Assembly: GCA_045126975.1 (NCBI GenBank)
Contig: JBGVPL010000046.1
Span: forward strand, 1 to 64,000
Source of the DNA: Aphodosoma sp045126975
GTDB taxonomy: Bacteria; Bacteroidota; Bacteroidia; Bacteroidales; Paludibacteraceae
Direction of reading: 5' to 3'
DNA: 64,000 nucleotides
The translations under genes and the position numbers were made by a program. The notes beneath the pieces were generated by a model, which was not told the DNA's origin, did not search any database, and saw only the letters and a program-made list of their open reading frames with translations. Below, piece by piece: positions 25,279-33,664 of the stretch (its first letter is position 1; every line of letters starts with the position of its first letter).

Positions 25279-26538
25279 ATGAATAAATTCTTAGCGAAAA
25301 CATTGCAGGGCGACAAAGTGGTGTGGATTATATTTGCTTTGTTGTTTATCATCTCGATGGTCGAGATGTTTAGTGCGTCGAGTATGTTGGTGCATTGGAG
25401 TAGTAGTAGTTCTATTCATCGTCCAATATTACGTCATGCTATGTTCTTTGCTATAGGTTTTATGGGATTGATGATTGTGCAGATGATTGATTTTAAGTGG
25501 ATAAGGTTGTTGGGGTATGCTGGGTTGGCATTGTCGTGGGTATTGTTGATTTTTACGATGTTTATGGGTACCGAGCAGGCTGGTGCAGCGCGTTGGATCG
25601 AGATTGGTGGTTTTCAGTTTCAGCCTTCGGAGGTGGCCAAGTTGTCGTTGATAATAGTAATTGCCGACCAAATAGAGCGTTTGCAAAATGAGGAGAAACA
25701 GAATAAATATTTTTGGTATGTTATCGGTGTAATTGTGATTACGTGTGGTATGATTTTTACTGAAAACTTCTCGACTGCAGCTATTTTGTTTGTAATTACG
25801 ATGACTATGATGTGGATTGGTGAGATAAATTGGAAGAAATTGGGTGTTGTTGTAGCTGGAGTTGTAGGTGCAGTAATGTTTATTTTGTTTGTTGCTTGGA
25901 TGATACCAAAGGATGTTTATCATGAATATAATAATCCTGTGGTTAAAGTATTTGAGCGTGCTTATACTTGGGTTGCCCGTATTGAGAATTTTATAGGGAG
26001 AAGTGAAGAAGCAGTTAATAAATTCAAAGTAACAGATAGTAATTTTCAAGAGAATCATGCTCAGATGGCAGTGGCGAGGGGTGGATTTTTGCCTCATGGA
26101 CCAGGCACAAGTGTGGAGCGCAACTATTTGCCTGAGGCGTTTTCCGACTTTATTTTTGCTATTATAGTTGAGGAGTTAGGATTCTTTATGGGGGTATTTG
26201 TGATGTTTTTGTACCTTTGGTTGCTATTTAGGGCAGGCAGGGTGGCACGACAGTCCGATTCGTTGTTCTGTGCGATATTGGTGATTGGGGTTACTATGTT
26301 GATTGTGTTGCAAGCATTTATACATATAGGCGTGTCGGTGCATTTAGGGCCTGTTACGGGACAACCATTGCCTTTGATTAGTCGTGGTGGTACGTCGATA
26401 TTGGTGAATTGTGTATATTTTGGTTTGATAATCAGTGTTACGAAATATATTCAACAACAAAAAATGAAAAAAGAGATGGTTGAGAATGCAGTTGTTGCAG
26501 AGCCAGTGATAGAGGAATCGAATTCGTCAGACAAGTAG
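25279..26538 (+). CDS. ftsW: FtsW-type septal peptidoglycan polymerase (SEDS)
   Basis: 419 residues from ATG 25279; a GTG four codons upstream is possible. About ten membrane helices. SEDS motifs visible: GAARWIEIGGFQFQPSEVAKLSL near 94-116, the FTEDFIFA-like SDFIFAIIVEELG, and the C-terminal LPLISRGGTSIL. It polymerises glycan strands with FtsI. The position between murD and murG supports FtsW over RodA. The stop TAG is the first bases of the TAGGGACGC repeat that follows. Confidence 0.95.
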   Translation: MNKFLAKTLQGDKVVWIIFALLFIISMVEMFSASSMLVHWSSSSSIHRPILRHAMFFAIGFMGLMIVQMIDFKWIRLLGYAGLALSWVLLIFTMFMGTEQAGAARWIEIGGFQFQPSEVAKLSLIIVIADQIERLQNEEKQNKYFWYVIGVIVITCGMIFTENFSTAAILFVITMTMMWIGEINWKKLGVVVAGVVGAVMFILFVAWMIPKDVYHEYNNPVVKVFERAYTWVARIENFIGRSEEAVNKFKVTDSNFQENHAQMAVARGGFLPHGPGTSVERNYLPEAFSDFIFAIIVEELGFFMGVFVMFLYLWLLFRAGRVARQSDSLFCAILVIGVTMLIVLQAFIHIGVSVHLGPVTGQPLPLISRGGTSILVNCVYFGLIISVTKYIQQQKMKKEMVENAVVAEPVIEESNSSDK

Positions 26539-26638
26539 GGACGCAGCGTGCTGCCTCCTAACGAGCGAAGCGAGTAAGTCTCGCTACTCGTGTACAGACG
26601 CAATATATTGCGTCTCTACTACTAAAATACTAAAAATC
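26536..26638. repeat. Composite repeat in the ftsW-murG gap
   Basis: Three families are stacked: TAGGGACGCAGCGTGCTGCC (GGACGC dyad), GAGCGAAGCGAGTAAG...CTCGCTACTCG (element H), and the element A palindrome with core ACGCAATATATTGCGT at 26596-26615. It ends ACTAAAAATCTAAAAT before ATG. Confidence 0.85.
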
Positions 26639-26644
26639 TAAAAT

Positions 26645-27745
26645 ATGAGTAAATATTTAATTAGCGGTGGTGGTACTGGCGGACATATATTTCCAGCCGT
26701 AAGTATAGCAAATGAGTTGCGTCGTCGCGACCCAAATTGTGAGATTTTGTTTGTAGGTGCAGAGGGGCGTATGGAGATGGAGCGTGTGCCTGCTGCAGGT
26801 TATGATATTGTGGGTTTGAAAGTAGAGGGTTTAGATAGAAAGAACATTTTGCGCAATGTGAAGGTGGTGTGGAACTTGTTGCGTTCAATGCGTAAAGTGC
26901 GCCGTGTGATAAAAGATTTCTGTCCTGATGTGGCAGTAGGTGTTGGTGGATATGCAAGTGGTGCAGCTCTCAAGGTAGCTCAGCAGATGGGTATCCCTGT
27001 GGTGTTGCAAGAGCAAAATAGTTTTGCTGGTGTGACTAATAAAATGTTAGCAAAAGGAGCAGAGAAGATTTGTGTGGCATACACTGGTATGGAGCGATTC
27101 TTCCCTGCCGATAAGATAATTCTTACGGGTAATCCTGTGCGTCAGAATCTTTTGGCTACAATAGATAAAAAAGAGGCGTATGAGTATTTTGGTCTAAATC
27201 CCGATAAACCTACTTTGATGGTTATGGGTGGTAGTCTTGGTGCTCGCACAGTGAATCAGGCTATGATTGCAGGGTTGGAAAAACTAAAACAATCGGGCAT
27301 ACAGGTGATTTGGCAAACAGGTAAGTTGTATTATGAGCAGATAAAGTCTGACTTGTCTGACCAGTCTGACTTGTCTGATATTAAAATTTTAGATTTTCTT
27401 GCTCGTATGGATTATGCCTACGCAGTGGCAGATTTGGTTGTGTCGCGTGCAGGGGCAAGTTCGATTTCCGAGCTTTCGTTGTTGGGTAAGTCTTCTATTT
27501 TGGTGCCATCGCCTAATGTAGCTGAGGATCATCAAACGCATAATGCTCGTGCTTTGTCCGACAAAGGTGCTGCTATTTTGGTGAAAGATGTAGATGCGGT
27601 TGACACTTTGGTCGATATAGCATTGGAAACTATTGCATCAAAAGAGAAATTGCAATCGCTTTCTGATAATGTTCTTAAATTGGCATATCCTAATTCGGCA
27701 GAAAAAATTGTTGATGAAATAGTTAAATTAGGGAGCAAGGAATAG
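26645..27745 (+). CDS. murG: UDP-GlcNAc:lipid I GlcNAc transferase MurG
   Basis: 366 residues, GT28 family, peripheral membrane enzyme making lipid II. Motifs: SGGGTGGHIFPA at residues 6-17, GVGGYASGAA near 97, LQEQNSFAGVTNK, GGSLGAR near 200-206, and the donor-site block SRAGASSISEL. Residues 234-245 (SDLSDQSDLSD) are encoded by an imperfect tandem repeat of GACTTGTCT/GACCAGTCT at 27345-27380, apparently a repeat insertion. The C-terminal LGSKE merges with the GGAATAG-type array downstream. Confidence 0.96.
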   Translation: MSKYLISGGGTGGHIFPAVSIANELRRRDPNCEILFVGAEGRMEMERVPAAGYDIVGLKVEGLDRKNILRNVKVVWNLLRSMRKVRRVIKDFCPDVAVGVGGYASGAALKVAQQMGIPVVLQEQNSFAGVTNKMLAKGAEKICVAYTGMERFFPADKIILTGNPVRQNLLATIDKKEAYEYFGLNPDKPTLMVMGGSLGARTVNQAMIAGLEKLKQSGIQVIWQTGKLYYEQIKSDLSDQSDLSDIKILDFLARMDYAYAVADLVVSRAGASSISELSLLGKSSILVPSPNVAEDHQTHNARALSDKGAAILVKDVDAVDTLVDIALETIASKEKLQSLSDNVLKLAYPNSAEKIVDEIVKLGSKE

Positions 27746-27985
27746 GGGGCAAGGAGTAAGGAGCTGGGAATAGGGAGTAAGGAGTAAGGAATAAGGAATA
27801 TGGAACAGGGAATAAGTATAAAAACTGAGTATCCCGATATTCCTCCCCCGTCTTAGGGAGGTCCCCGAAGGAGGGAGGTGTTCTTAACTTTCAGCTCTTT
27901 TTATATTCTCCCCCTGTTTTAGGGGGAGTGGTCGAAGACCGAGGGGGTAGAATAATTCTTAATTTTTAATTTTTAATTTTTCATT
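27735..27985. repeat. Composite repeat in the murG-murC gap
   Basis: Begins with about ten GGAGTAAG/GGAATAAG heptads from the murG stop to about 27815, then two element B hairpins (27837-27890 and 27905-27955, CCTCCCCCG...AGGGAGG type) in opposite orientation variants, then TTTTTAATTTTTAATTTTTCATT. It fills the whole 247-base gap. Confidence 0.85.
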
Positions 27986-27992
27986 CGTTATT

Positions 27993-29363
27993 ATGAAATA
28001 TTATTTTCTTGGTATAGGTGGTATTGGTATGAGTGCTATTGCACGTTATTTCAAAGCTAAAGGCTTTGAAGTGGCTGGATATGATAGAACATCAACTGTT
28101 TTGACTCGTGAACTCGAGGCAGAGGGTATTGCTGTGAATTATGTGGATGAAGTGGAGGCAATTCCATCTGAATTTTCAATTCTCAATTCTCAATTCTCAA
28201 CTTTAGTGGTTTACACTCCTGCAATACCTACTGATAATAAACAATATCAATATTTCTTGACTAATGGTTTCAAGATGATGAAGCGAGCTGCTGTGTTGGG
28301 CGAGATTACTCGTTTGGAGCGTGGTTTGTGTATCGCTGGTACGCATGGCAAGACTACTACTTCGACCATGACTGCTCATATCTTGAAACAAAGTCATGTT
28401 GATTGTAATGCTTTTCTTGGTGGTATATCAAAGAATTATACAAGCAATCTACTCCTTTCAGATAAAAGTGATTTAGTTGTTATTGAGGCAGATGAGTTCG
28501 ACCGTTCGTTCCATCATTTGTCGCCTTATATGGCAGTAATTACATCGACCGATGCCGACCATCTCGACATATATGGCACACATGAGGCATATCTCGAAAG
28601 TTTTGCGCATTTCACTTCGTTGATTGTCGATGGAGGAGTGTTGTTCGTAAAAAAAGGCATACAATTAGAGCCTCGTATCTCTGATAAAGTTACTCTTTAT
28701 ACCTATTCAGGTACAGAGAAGGCAGATTTTTATGCTGATAATATTCGTTTGGGTGGTGGACGATTGGTGTTTGATTTTGTAACACCTAACGAGCGTATTG
28801 CTGATGTAGAACTCGGTGTGCCTGTGATGATAAACGTAGAGAATGCCGTAGCTGCTATGTCGGTGGCATATCTTAATGGCGTAACTGCCGATGAATTGCG
28901 TGCTGCAATGGCTTCGTTTGCTGGTATTCGTCGTCGTTTCGACTTCCATCTTCGCACTGATAAATTGGTGGTTATCGATGATTATGCACATCATCCAATG
29001 GAGTTGGAAGCAAGTCTTAAGTCAGTAAATGCTTTATATAACGATAAGAAAATTGTAGTGGTTTTCCAACCTCACCTATATACTCGCACCCGCGACTTTT
29101 ATCGCGAATTTGCAGCAGCTCTTTCGCATGCCGAGCAAGTGGTGTTGGTCGAGATATATCCTGCACGCGAATTGCCTATTGAGGGCATTACATCGCAAAT
29201 TATTCTCGATGAGGTTACTTCTCCTGTTAAACGATTGACAACTAAAGCCGAGTTGATTGATACGCTCAAAACTCTTGATTTTGATGTCCTCCTCACCGTT
29301 GGCGCAGGCGATATTGACACTTATTTACCAAAAATAGTTGAGAGTTTAGAGTTTAGAGTTTAG
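27993..29363 (+). CDS. murC: UDP-MurNAc:L-alanine ligase MurC
   Basis: 456 residues. Motifs: GIGGIGMSAIARYF at residues 7-20, the ATP loop CIAGTHGKTTT near 113-123, ADEFDRSFHHL, the DADHLDIYG block and DDYAHHPMELEAS. Residues about 60-70 (FSILNSQFST) are an in-frame TCAATTC/TCAATTC heptad repeat at 28171-28203. The last residues (ESLEFRV), the stop and the six-base gap to ftsQ are all made of AGAGTTT units, so the array spans the gene junction. Confidence 0.96.
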   Translation: MKYYFLGIGGIGMSAIARYFKAKGFEVAGYDRTSTVLTRELEAEGIAVNYVDEVEAIPSEFSILNSQFSTLVVYTPAIPTDNKQYQYFLTNGFKMMKRAAVLGEITRLERGLCIAGTHGKTTTSTMTAHILKQSHVDCNAFLGGISKNYTSNLLLSDKSDLVVIEADEFDRSFHHLSPYMAVITSTDADHLDIYGTHEAYLESFAHFTSLIVDGGVLFVKKGIQLEPRISDKVTLYTYSGTEKADFYADNIRLGGGRLVFDFVTPNERIADVELGVPVMINVENAVAAMSVAYLNGVTADELRAAMASFAGIRRRFDFHLRTDKLVVIDDYAHHPMELEASLKSVNALYNDKKIVVVFQPHLYTRTRDFYREFAAALSHAEQVVLVEIYPARELPIEGITSQIILDEVTSPVKRLTTKAELIDTLKTLDFDVLLTVGAGDIDTYLPKIVESLEFRV

Positions 29364-29368
29364 AGTTT
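29337..29368. repeat. Heptad repeat AGAGTTT across the murC-ftsQ junction
   Basis: Four to five tandem units encode the murC C-terminus, its stop codon and the spacer up to the ftsQ ATG at 29369. Confidence 0.88.
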
Positions 29369-30100
29369 ATGAAATTGTGGCATAAAATATTATTTTCGGT
29401 TCTAATCACATTGCTTGTGGGTGGATTGGTTGTTGTGCTTACGTTTGTTGTGCCTAAAAATGGCGACCGCAAATGTGAGAACATACACTTGATAGTGAGC
29501 GATTATGAGCAATTCAAGTTTATTTCTGACAAAGATGTTAGTTTCCAACTTCAAAATTCGGGAGTATATCCTGTTGGGAAACAACACTCTAAGATAGATT
29601 TGACCGAAATGGAGGAGAGTTTGCTGAAACTCAACATGGTGAAGAGTGTCAAATGCTATTTTGCTAATAATGGCGATGTTAATGTTTCGGTCACGCAACG
29701 AGTACCTGTGTTTCGTGTGAAAGAAGAGGGTCGCGATTATTATATTGACAACGAGCGTAAGCGCATGCCAACATCGATAAAATTCTCGGCATACGTACCA
29801 ATTGTAACAGGAAATGTAAATTTTGACTTTGCAGTGTCGGAATTATACGATTTTGTTGTATATTTGCAGTCTGAAAGTCGTTGGCGTTCTGCGTTTACTC
29901 AAATATACGTTTATCCCGATAACAAAGTAGAATTAATCCCACGAGTTGGCGATTTTCGTATTAAGTTAGGTACGCTCGAACGCTACGAAGCCAAACTCGG
30001 AAAATTAGAAAAATTCTTAAAAGTATTACCAAAATATCACTCTTGGGACAAATATTCAGTTATAAACCTTGAATATAAGGACCAGGTAGTATGTCGATAA
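29369..30100 (+). CDS. ftsQ: Cell-division protein FtsQ
   Basis: 243 residues. One N-terminal membrane helix (about 7-28), then a periplasmic POTRA-like region (HLIVSDYEQFKFISDKDV...LLKLNMVKSVKCYFANNGDVNVSVTQRVPVFRV) and the FtsQ-type C-terminal beta domain. Sequence identity in FtsQ is low, so assignment rests on topology and position between murC and ftsA. Starts six bases after murC, probably translated with it. Confidence 0.9.
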   Translation: MKLWHKILFSVLITLLVGGLVVVLTFVVPKNGDRKCENIHLIVSDYEQFKFISDKDVSFQLQNSGVYPVGKQHSKIDLTEMEESLLKLNMVKSVKCYFANNGDVNVSVTQRVPVFRVKEEGRDYYIDNERKRMPTSIKFSAYVPIVTGNVNFDFAVSELYDFVVYLQSESRWRSAFTQIYVYPDNKVELIPRVGDFRIKLGTLERYEAKLGKLEKFLKVLPKYHSWDKYSVINLEYKDQVVCR

Positions 30101-30278
30101 TGCACAATGCACAATGCATAATGCATAATCGCCATTTTTCGCCATACGGCTCAAGACCGTTGGTTTGGATTAAATATTTAAATAAAAAGTTTTTGAAAAG
30201 TAAATAACAACATATACATGATTTATAATGCAATTATAATTGTGCATTGTGAATTGTGCATTGAGAATTGAAAAAAAA
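30101..30278. repeat. Dyad of GCACAAT words in the ftsQ-ftsA gap
   Basis: Left side has GCACAATGCACAATGCATAATGCATAATC; the right side has the complementary ATTGTGCATTGTGAATTGTGCATTG (about 30236-30264). The gap is 180 bases and contains no other signal. The same words occur in frame inside murD and, in the form of CACAATG, upstream of miaA. Confidence 0.8.
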
Positions 30279-30280
30279 GT

Positions 30281-31591
30281 ATGTTCGTATCAGTAGATTT
30301 AGGAAATTCCCGCATAATGATGATGGCGGCAGAGCGTCAAGACGACGGGACTTTGAAGGTGTTGGCGTTAGAAACTATGGAAACGCCTGCAGAGTGTATT
30401 CAACATGGTATTGTGAAGAAACCTGCAGATGTGGCGTCGTTATTGGCTTCAATGGCTAAGAAGTTGGAGAATCGTTTGGAACTTCAATTAGGCAAGAAGT
30501 ACGATATAAATAGTTTTTATACTGCAGTGAATGGACGTTCATTGCGCTCGGTGCGTGGCAATGTGAGCCGTAATTTTTCTATTTCTACCGAGATTACACA
30601 AGGCGAACTCTCTCTCTTGCGCAATGATTTGCGTGGTGAAATCAACACCGATAAGGCTATTTATTCTATTACTAATGAGGAGTATATCGTTGATGGTGAA
30701 TATGTGCGTGACCCTAATGGCATCGTGTGTCGTGAGATTGCTGCTAATTATTTGATAGTTTTGGGACGTGCTGATATTCAAGATAATTTAGCAAAATGTG
30801 TCGACCGTGCAGTTCAGTTTACTGATGTGAATATTGAAGGTTTGGCACCTCTCGCTATGGCTGATGCTGTATTGACTGCCGACGATAAATCTGAGGGGGT
30901 TGTGCATATCAATTTTGGTGCTGCAACTACCACTGTAGTTGTATATCAAAATGGTTATTTGCGTCATGTAGCTGTCGTTCCTTTTGGTGGAAAACACATC
31001 ACTAATGACTTGGCTAATGAGGCTTGTGAGTTGAATATCAGTGCGATCGAAGCCGAATTGCTCAAAGTACAAAAGGGTACTCTTATTGATAATTTGGGTG
31101 CAAATGATGTCAATTTTAAGATACCTTCAAAACCAGGCACAGAGGCTCGTATTATTTCAAAACGCAATATGATTAAAATCATCAGGGCACGTCTTGCCGA
31201 GATTGTTATGCTCTGTATGGAAGAGGTTAAACGTTCGGGTTATGCCGAACAATTACGTGCTGGTATAGTGGTTACTGGTGGAGCATCGCATATCGCTGAT
31301 TTCGAGCAATTCTTGGCGCAAGAAACAGGTATGCCTATCCGTTTTGGCTCATTTACACACTATTTAGATGTAGAGTCGGCTGAGAAATATTCTGATACTG
31401 AATATACTTTGCTTGTTGGATTGTTGTTGAATGCGACTGAAGAATGTGTCCAAGAGCGTAAAGTAGAAGAACCAGAAAAAAATCAACCAATCGCACCTAA
31501 AAAAGAGAAAAAATCATCATCTTGGAAAGATATTTTCAACGTTAAAGTAGGAACGCTATTTGATGACCCTGAAGAACCAACGATAAAATAA
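30281..31591 (+). CDS. ftsA: Cell-division protein FtsA
   Basis: 436 residues, actin-like ATPase that anchors FtsZ to the membrane. Phosphate-1 motif VSVDLGNSRI near residues 3-12, the SHS2-type 1C insert (SFYTAVNGRSLRSVRGNV...), the phosphate-2 VHINFGAATTTVVVYQNG and GIVVTGGASHIADF. The C-terminus carries a long charged linker and an amphipathic membrane-targeting tail (WKDIFNVKVGTLFD). Immediately upstream of ftsZ. Confidence 0.95.
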   Translation: MFVSVDLGNSRIMMMAAERQDDGTLKVLALETMETPAECIQHGIVKKPADVASLLASMAKKLENRLELQLGKKYDINSFYTAVNGRSLRSVRGNVSRNFSISTEITQGELSLLRNDLRGEINTDKAIYSITNEEYIVDGEYVRDPNGIVCREIAANYLIVLGRADIQDNLAKCVDRAVQFTDVNIEGLAPLAMADAVLTADDKSEGVVHINFGAATTTVVVYQNGYLRHVAVVPFGGKHITNDLANEACELNISAIEAELLKVQKGTLIDNLGANDVNFKIPSKPGTEARIISKRNMIKIIRARLAEIVMLCMEEVKRSGYAEQLRAGIVVTGGASHIADFEQFLAQETGMPIRFGSFTHYLDVESAEKYSDTEYTLLVGLLLNATEECVQERKVEEPEKNQPIAPKKEKKSSSWKDIFNVKVGTLFDDPEEPTIK

Positions 31592-31653
31592 AGATTAGAG
31601 TTTAGTGATTAGAGATTAGAGTTTTAATTCCTCACTCCTCACTCCTCATTATT

Positions 31654-32916
31654 ATGACAGATCTAACAACACAATATATTATGGCTGATAAAAGTAATTC
31701 GATAATTAAAGTAGTCGGCGTAGGTGGTGGCGGTGGTAATGCCGTAAACCACATGTTTGCACAAGGCATCGAAGAGGTGTCGTTTGTAGTATGTAATACT
31801 GACCAACAGGCACTAAACCATTCTCCTGTGCCTACTAAAATATTGATAGGCGAAGGACTTGGTGCTGGCAACAAACCTTCTGTGGCTCTTGCAGCTGCTG
31901 AGGCTGCTCGTGACGAGATTACCGCTATGCTTAATGATGGCACTAAAATGGTGTTCATTACTGCTGGTATGGGCGGTGGCACAGGCACAGGTGCTGCTCC
32001 ATTTGTGGCATCTATCGCTCGCGAATTAGGTATTCTTACTGTCGGTATCGTCACTATTCCATTCCTCTTTGAAGGTAAACGTAAAATACGTCAAGCTCTT
32101 GAAGGCGTAGCTGCTATGAGTGAGAATGTCGATGCACTTTTAGTTATTCATAATGAACGACTCTGCTCGGTATATCCAAATCTTGAACTCTCTAATGCTT
32201 TTGACCATGCCGATAATGTGCTTACAAGTGCAGCGCGTGGTATTGTTGAAATTATCACTATTGATGGACATATCAATGTCGACTTTGCCGATGTGTGCAC
32301 TATTATGCGCAATGGTGGTGTGGCTATTATGAATTCAGGCTATGGTGAAGGCGAAGGTCGTGTTACTGCAGCTATCAATGATGCACTTAACTCTCCGCTT
32401 CTCAACAATAACGACATACATAAATCAAAGAAAATCCTCCTCAACTTTTATTGTTCTAAATCACATCCTGTTGTGATGAGCGAAGTGAGCGAAATTAACG
32501 CATTTATGGCACAAATGGGCGATGATATTGAGGTGATTTGGGGTGTTACATTCGATGATGAACTTGAAGGAAAAGTCAAAGTTACACTTCTTGCCACTGG
32601 TTCTGAAATGAGTGTAGTGCCTGAAGACTTGCGAGAGGAATTGCGTCGTAAACGTGAAGAAGCAGCAGCCTCAGGCAAAAAATATTCTGATGAAGAAGAT
32701 ACTCAAGCTGTAGAGCCACAACCAGAACCTGTAAAAGAGACTCCAAAATACCCTTGGCAATCAAAACCAGTTGATTTGATGGAAGACTTTAAGGAAAAAC
32801 TCTATGGCACATCGTCGAAAGACGAATCAAAAGTATCAATTTCTCTTGACCAAATCGATGACGATGACGAAATGCTCCGCTACATGGAGAGCGTTCCAGC
32901 AATTAAACGAAACTAA
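31654..32916 (+). CDS. ftsZ: Cell-division GTPase FtsZ
   Basis: 420 residues. Tubulin-like GTPase forming the Z-ring. KVVGVGGGGGNAVNHM near residues 19-34, the tubulin signature GGGTGTGAAP near 106-115, and the T7-loop region NVDFADVCTIM are intact. A long acidic C-terminal linker is followed by the conserved tail segment DDEMLRYMESVPAIKRN. Start at 31654 as in other Bacteroidales with a short extension; an internal ATG nine codons on is the alternative. Confidence 0.97.
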   Translation: MTDLTTQYIMADKSNSIIKVVGVGGGGGNAVNHMFAQGIEEVSFVVCNTDQQALNHSPVPTKILIGEGLGAGNKPSVALAAAEAARDEITAMLNDGTKMVFITAGMGGGTGTGAAPFVASIARELGILTVGIVTIPFLFEGKRKIRQALEGVAAMSENVDALLVIHNERLCSVYPNLELSNAFDHADNVLTSAARGIVEIITIDGHINVDFADVCTIMRNGGVAIMNSGYGEGEGRVTAAINDALNSPLLNNNDIHKSKKILLNFYCSKSHPVVMSEVSEINAFMAQMGDDIEVIWGVTFDDELEGKVKVTLLATGSEMSVVPEDLREELRRKREEAAASGKKYSDEEDTQAVEPQPEPVKETPKYPWQSKPVDLMEDFKEKLYGTSSKDESKVSISLDQIDDDDEMLRYMESVPAIKRN

Positions 32917-32937
32917 TTAGATTACAGATAACAGACT

Positions 32938-33030
32938 TCCTCTCCTAAGTTAGGGGAGGTAGTCGAAGACCGGAGGGATATGTAACCTCTAACCTTTAAC
33001 CTCTAACCTTTAACCTCTAACCTTTCAACT
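32938..33030. repeat. Element B plus CTAACCTTTAAC heptads in the ftsZ-yqeY gap
   Basis: Element B (CCTCTCCTAAGTTAGGGGAGG..., 32938-32982) followed by about six CCTTTAA/CCTCTAA heptads up to TTTCAACTTTCAACT just before the ATG at 33038. Confidence 0.85.
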
Positions 33031-33037
33031 TTCAACT

Positions 33038-33493
33038 ATGGCACTTTTCGAACAAATTAGCGAAGACATCAAAAAAGCGATGCTCGCACGTAATAAAGTA
33101 GAACTTGAAGCTCTACGTGGTATCAAAAAAGAACTCCTCGAAGCCAAAACATCGAAGGAGAATGCAGGCGAACTCACCGATGCCGCAGCTATCAAAGTAA
33201 TCCAAAAGATGGCAAAACAAGGCAAAGACACAGCCGAAGTATTCGCATCTCAAGGTCGTCAAGACCTTGCAGACGAATATCTTGCACAAGTTGAGGTCTA
33301 TAACAAATACCTCCCACAAATGATGTCCGATGCCGAACTCACCACTGCAGTCAAAGCCATTATTGAGCAAGTAGGTGCAACATCACCAAAAGATATGGGC
33401 AAGGTTATGGGCGTAGCTAGCAAACAACTCGCCGGCAAAGCCGAAGGTCGCGCCATCTCCGACAAAGTGAAAGAAATTCTTAATTCCCTATAG
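33038..33493 (+). CDS. GatB/YqeY-domain protein
   Basis: 151 residues. Full-length YqeY-like protein: N-terminal helical half (LFEQISEDIKKAMLARNKVELEALRGIKKELLEAK), central KMAKQGKDTAEVFASQGRQDLADEY and C-terminal GATSPKDMGKVMGVASKQLAGKAEGR, matching the tRNA-binding-like tail domain of GatB. The exact role is unclear; a link to tRNA amidation is only by domain. Last gene of the dcw transcription block, followed by a terminator. Confidence 0.92.
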   Translation: MALFEQISEDIKKAMLARNKVELEALRGIKKELLEAKTSKENAGELTDAAAIKVIQKMAKQGKDTAEVFASQGRQDLADEYLAQVEVYNKYLPQMMSDAELTTAVKAIIEQVGATSPKDMGKVMGVASKQLAGKAEGRAISDKVKEILNSL

Positions 33494-33558
33494 TAGGAAC
33501 GCTCGGCTCAAGCGCCTGCATAATAAGCTCGGCTTGTGCATCCTATGAAACCATATTG

Positions 33559-33594
33559 AAAATCCGCTTTCTATTTATAGAAAGCGGATTTTTG
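33559..33594. terminator. Terminator at the end of the dcw block
   Basis: 14-bp stem AATCCGCTTTCTAT / ATAGAAAGCGGATT with a two-base loop, then TTTTTG. Confidence 0.9.
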
Positions 33595-33664
33595 TATGTT
33601 TTTAGTAAAAGAAAGAGGAGATTTATATATTATTTTTTGTTTGTTTAGTAGTTAGTAGGTTTAA

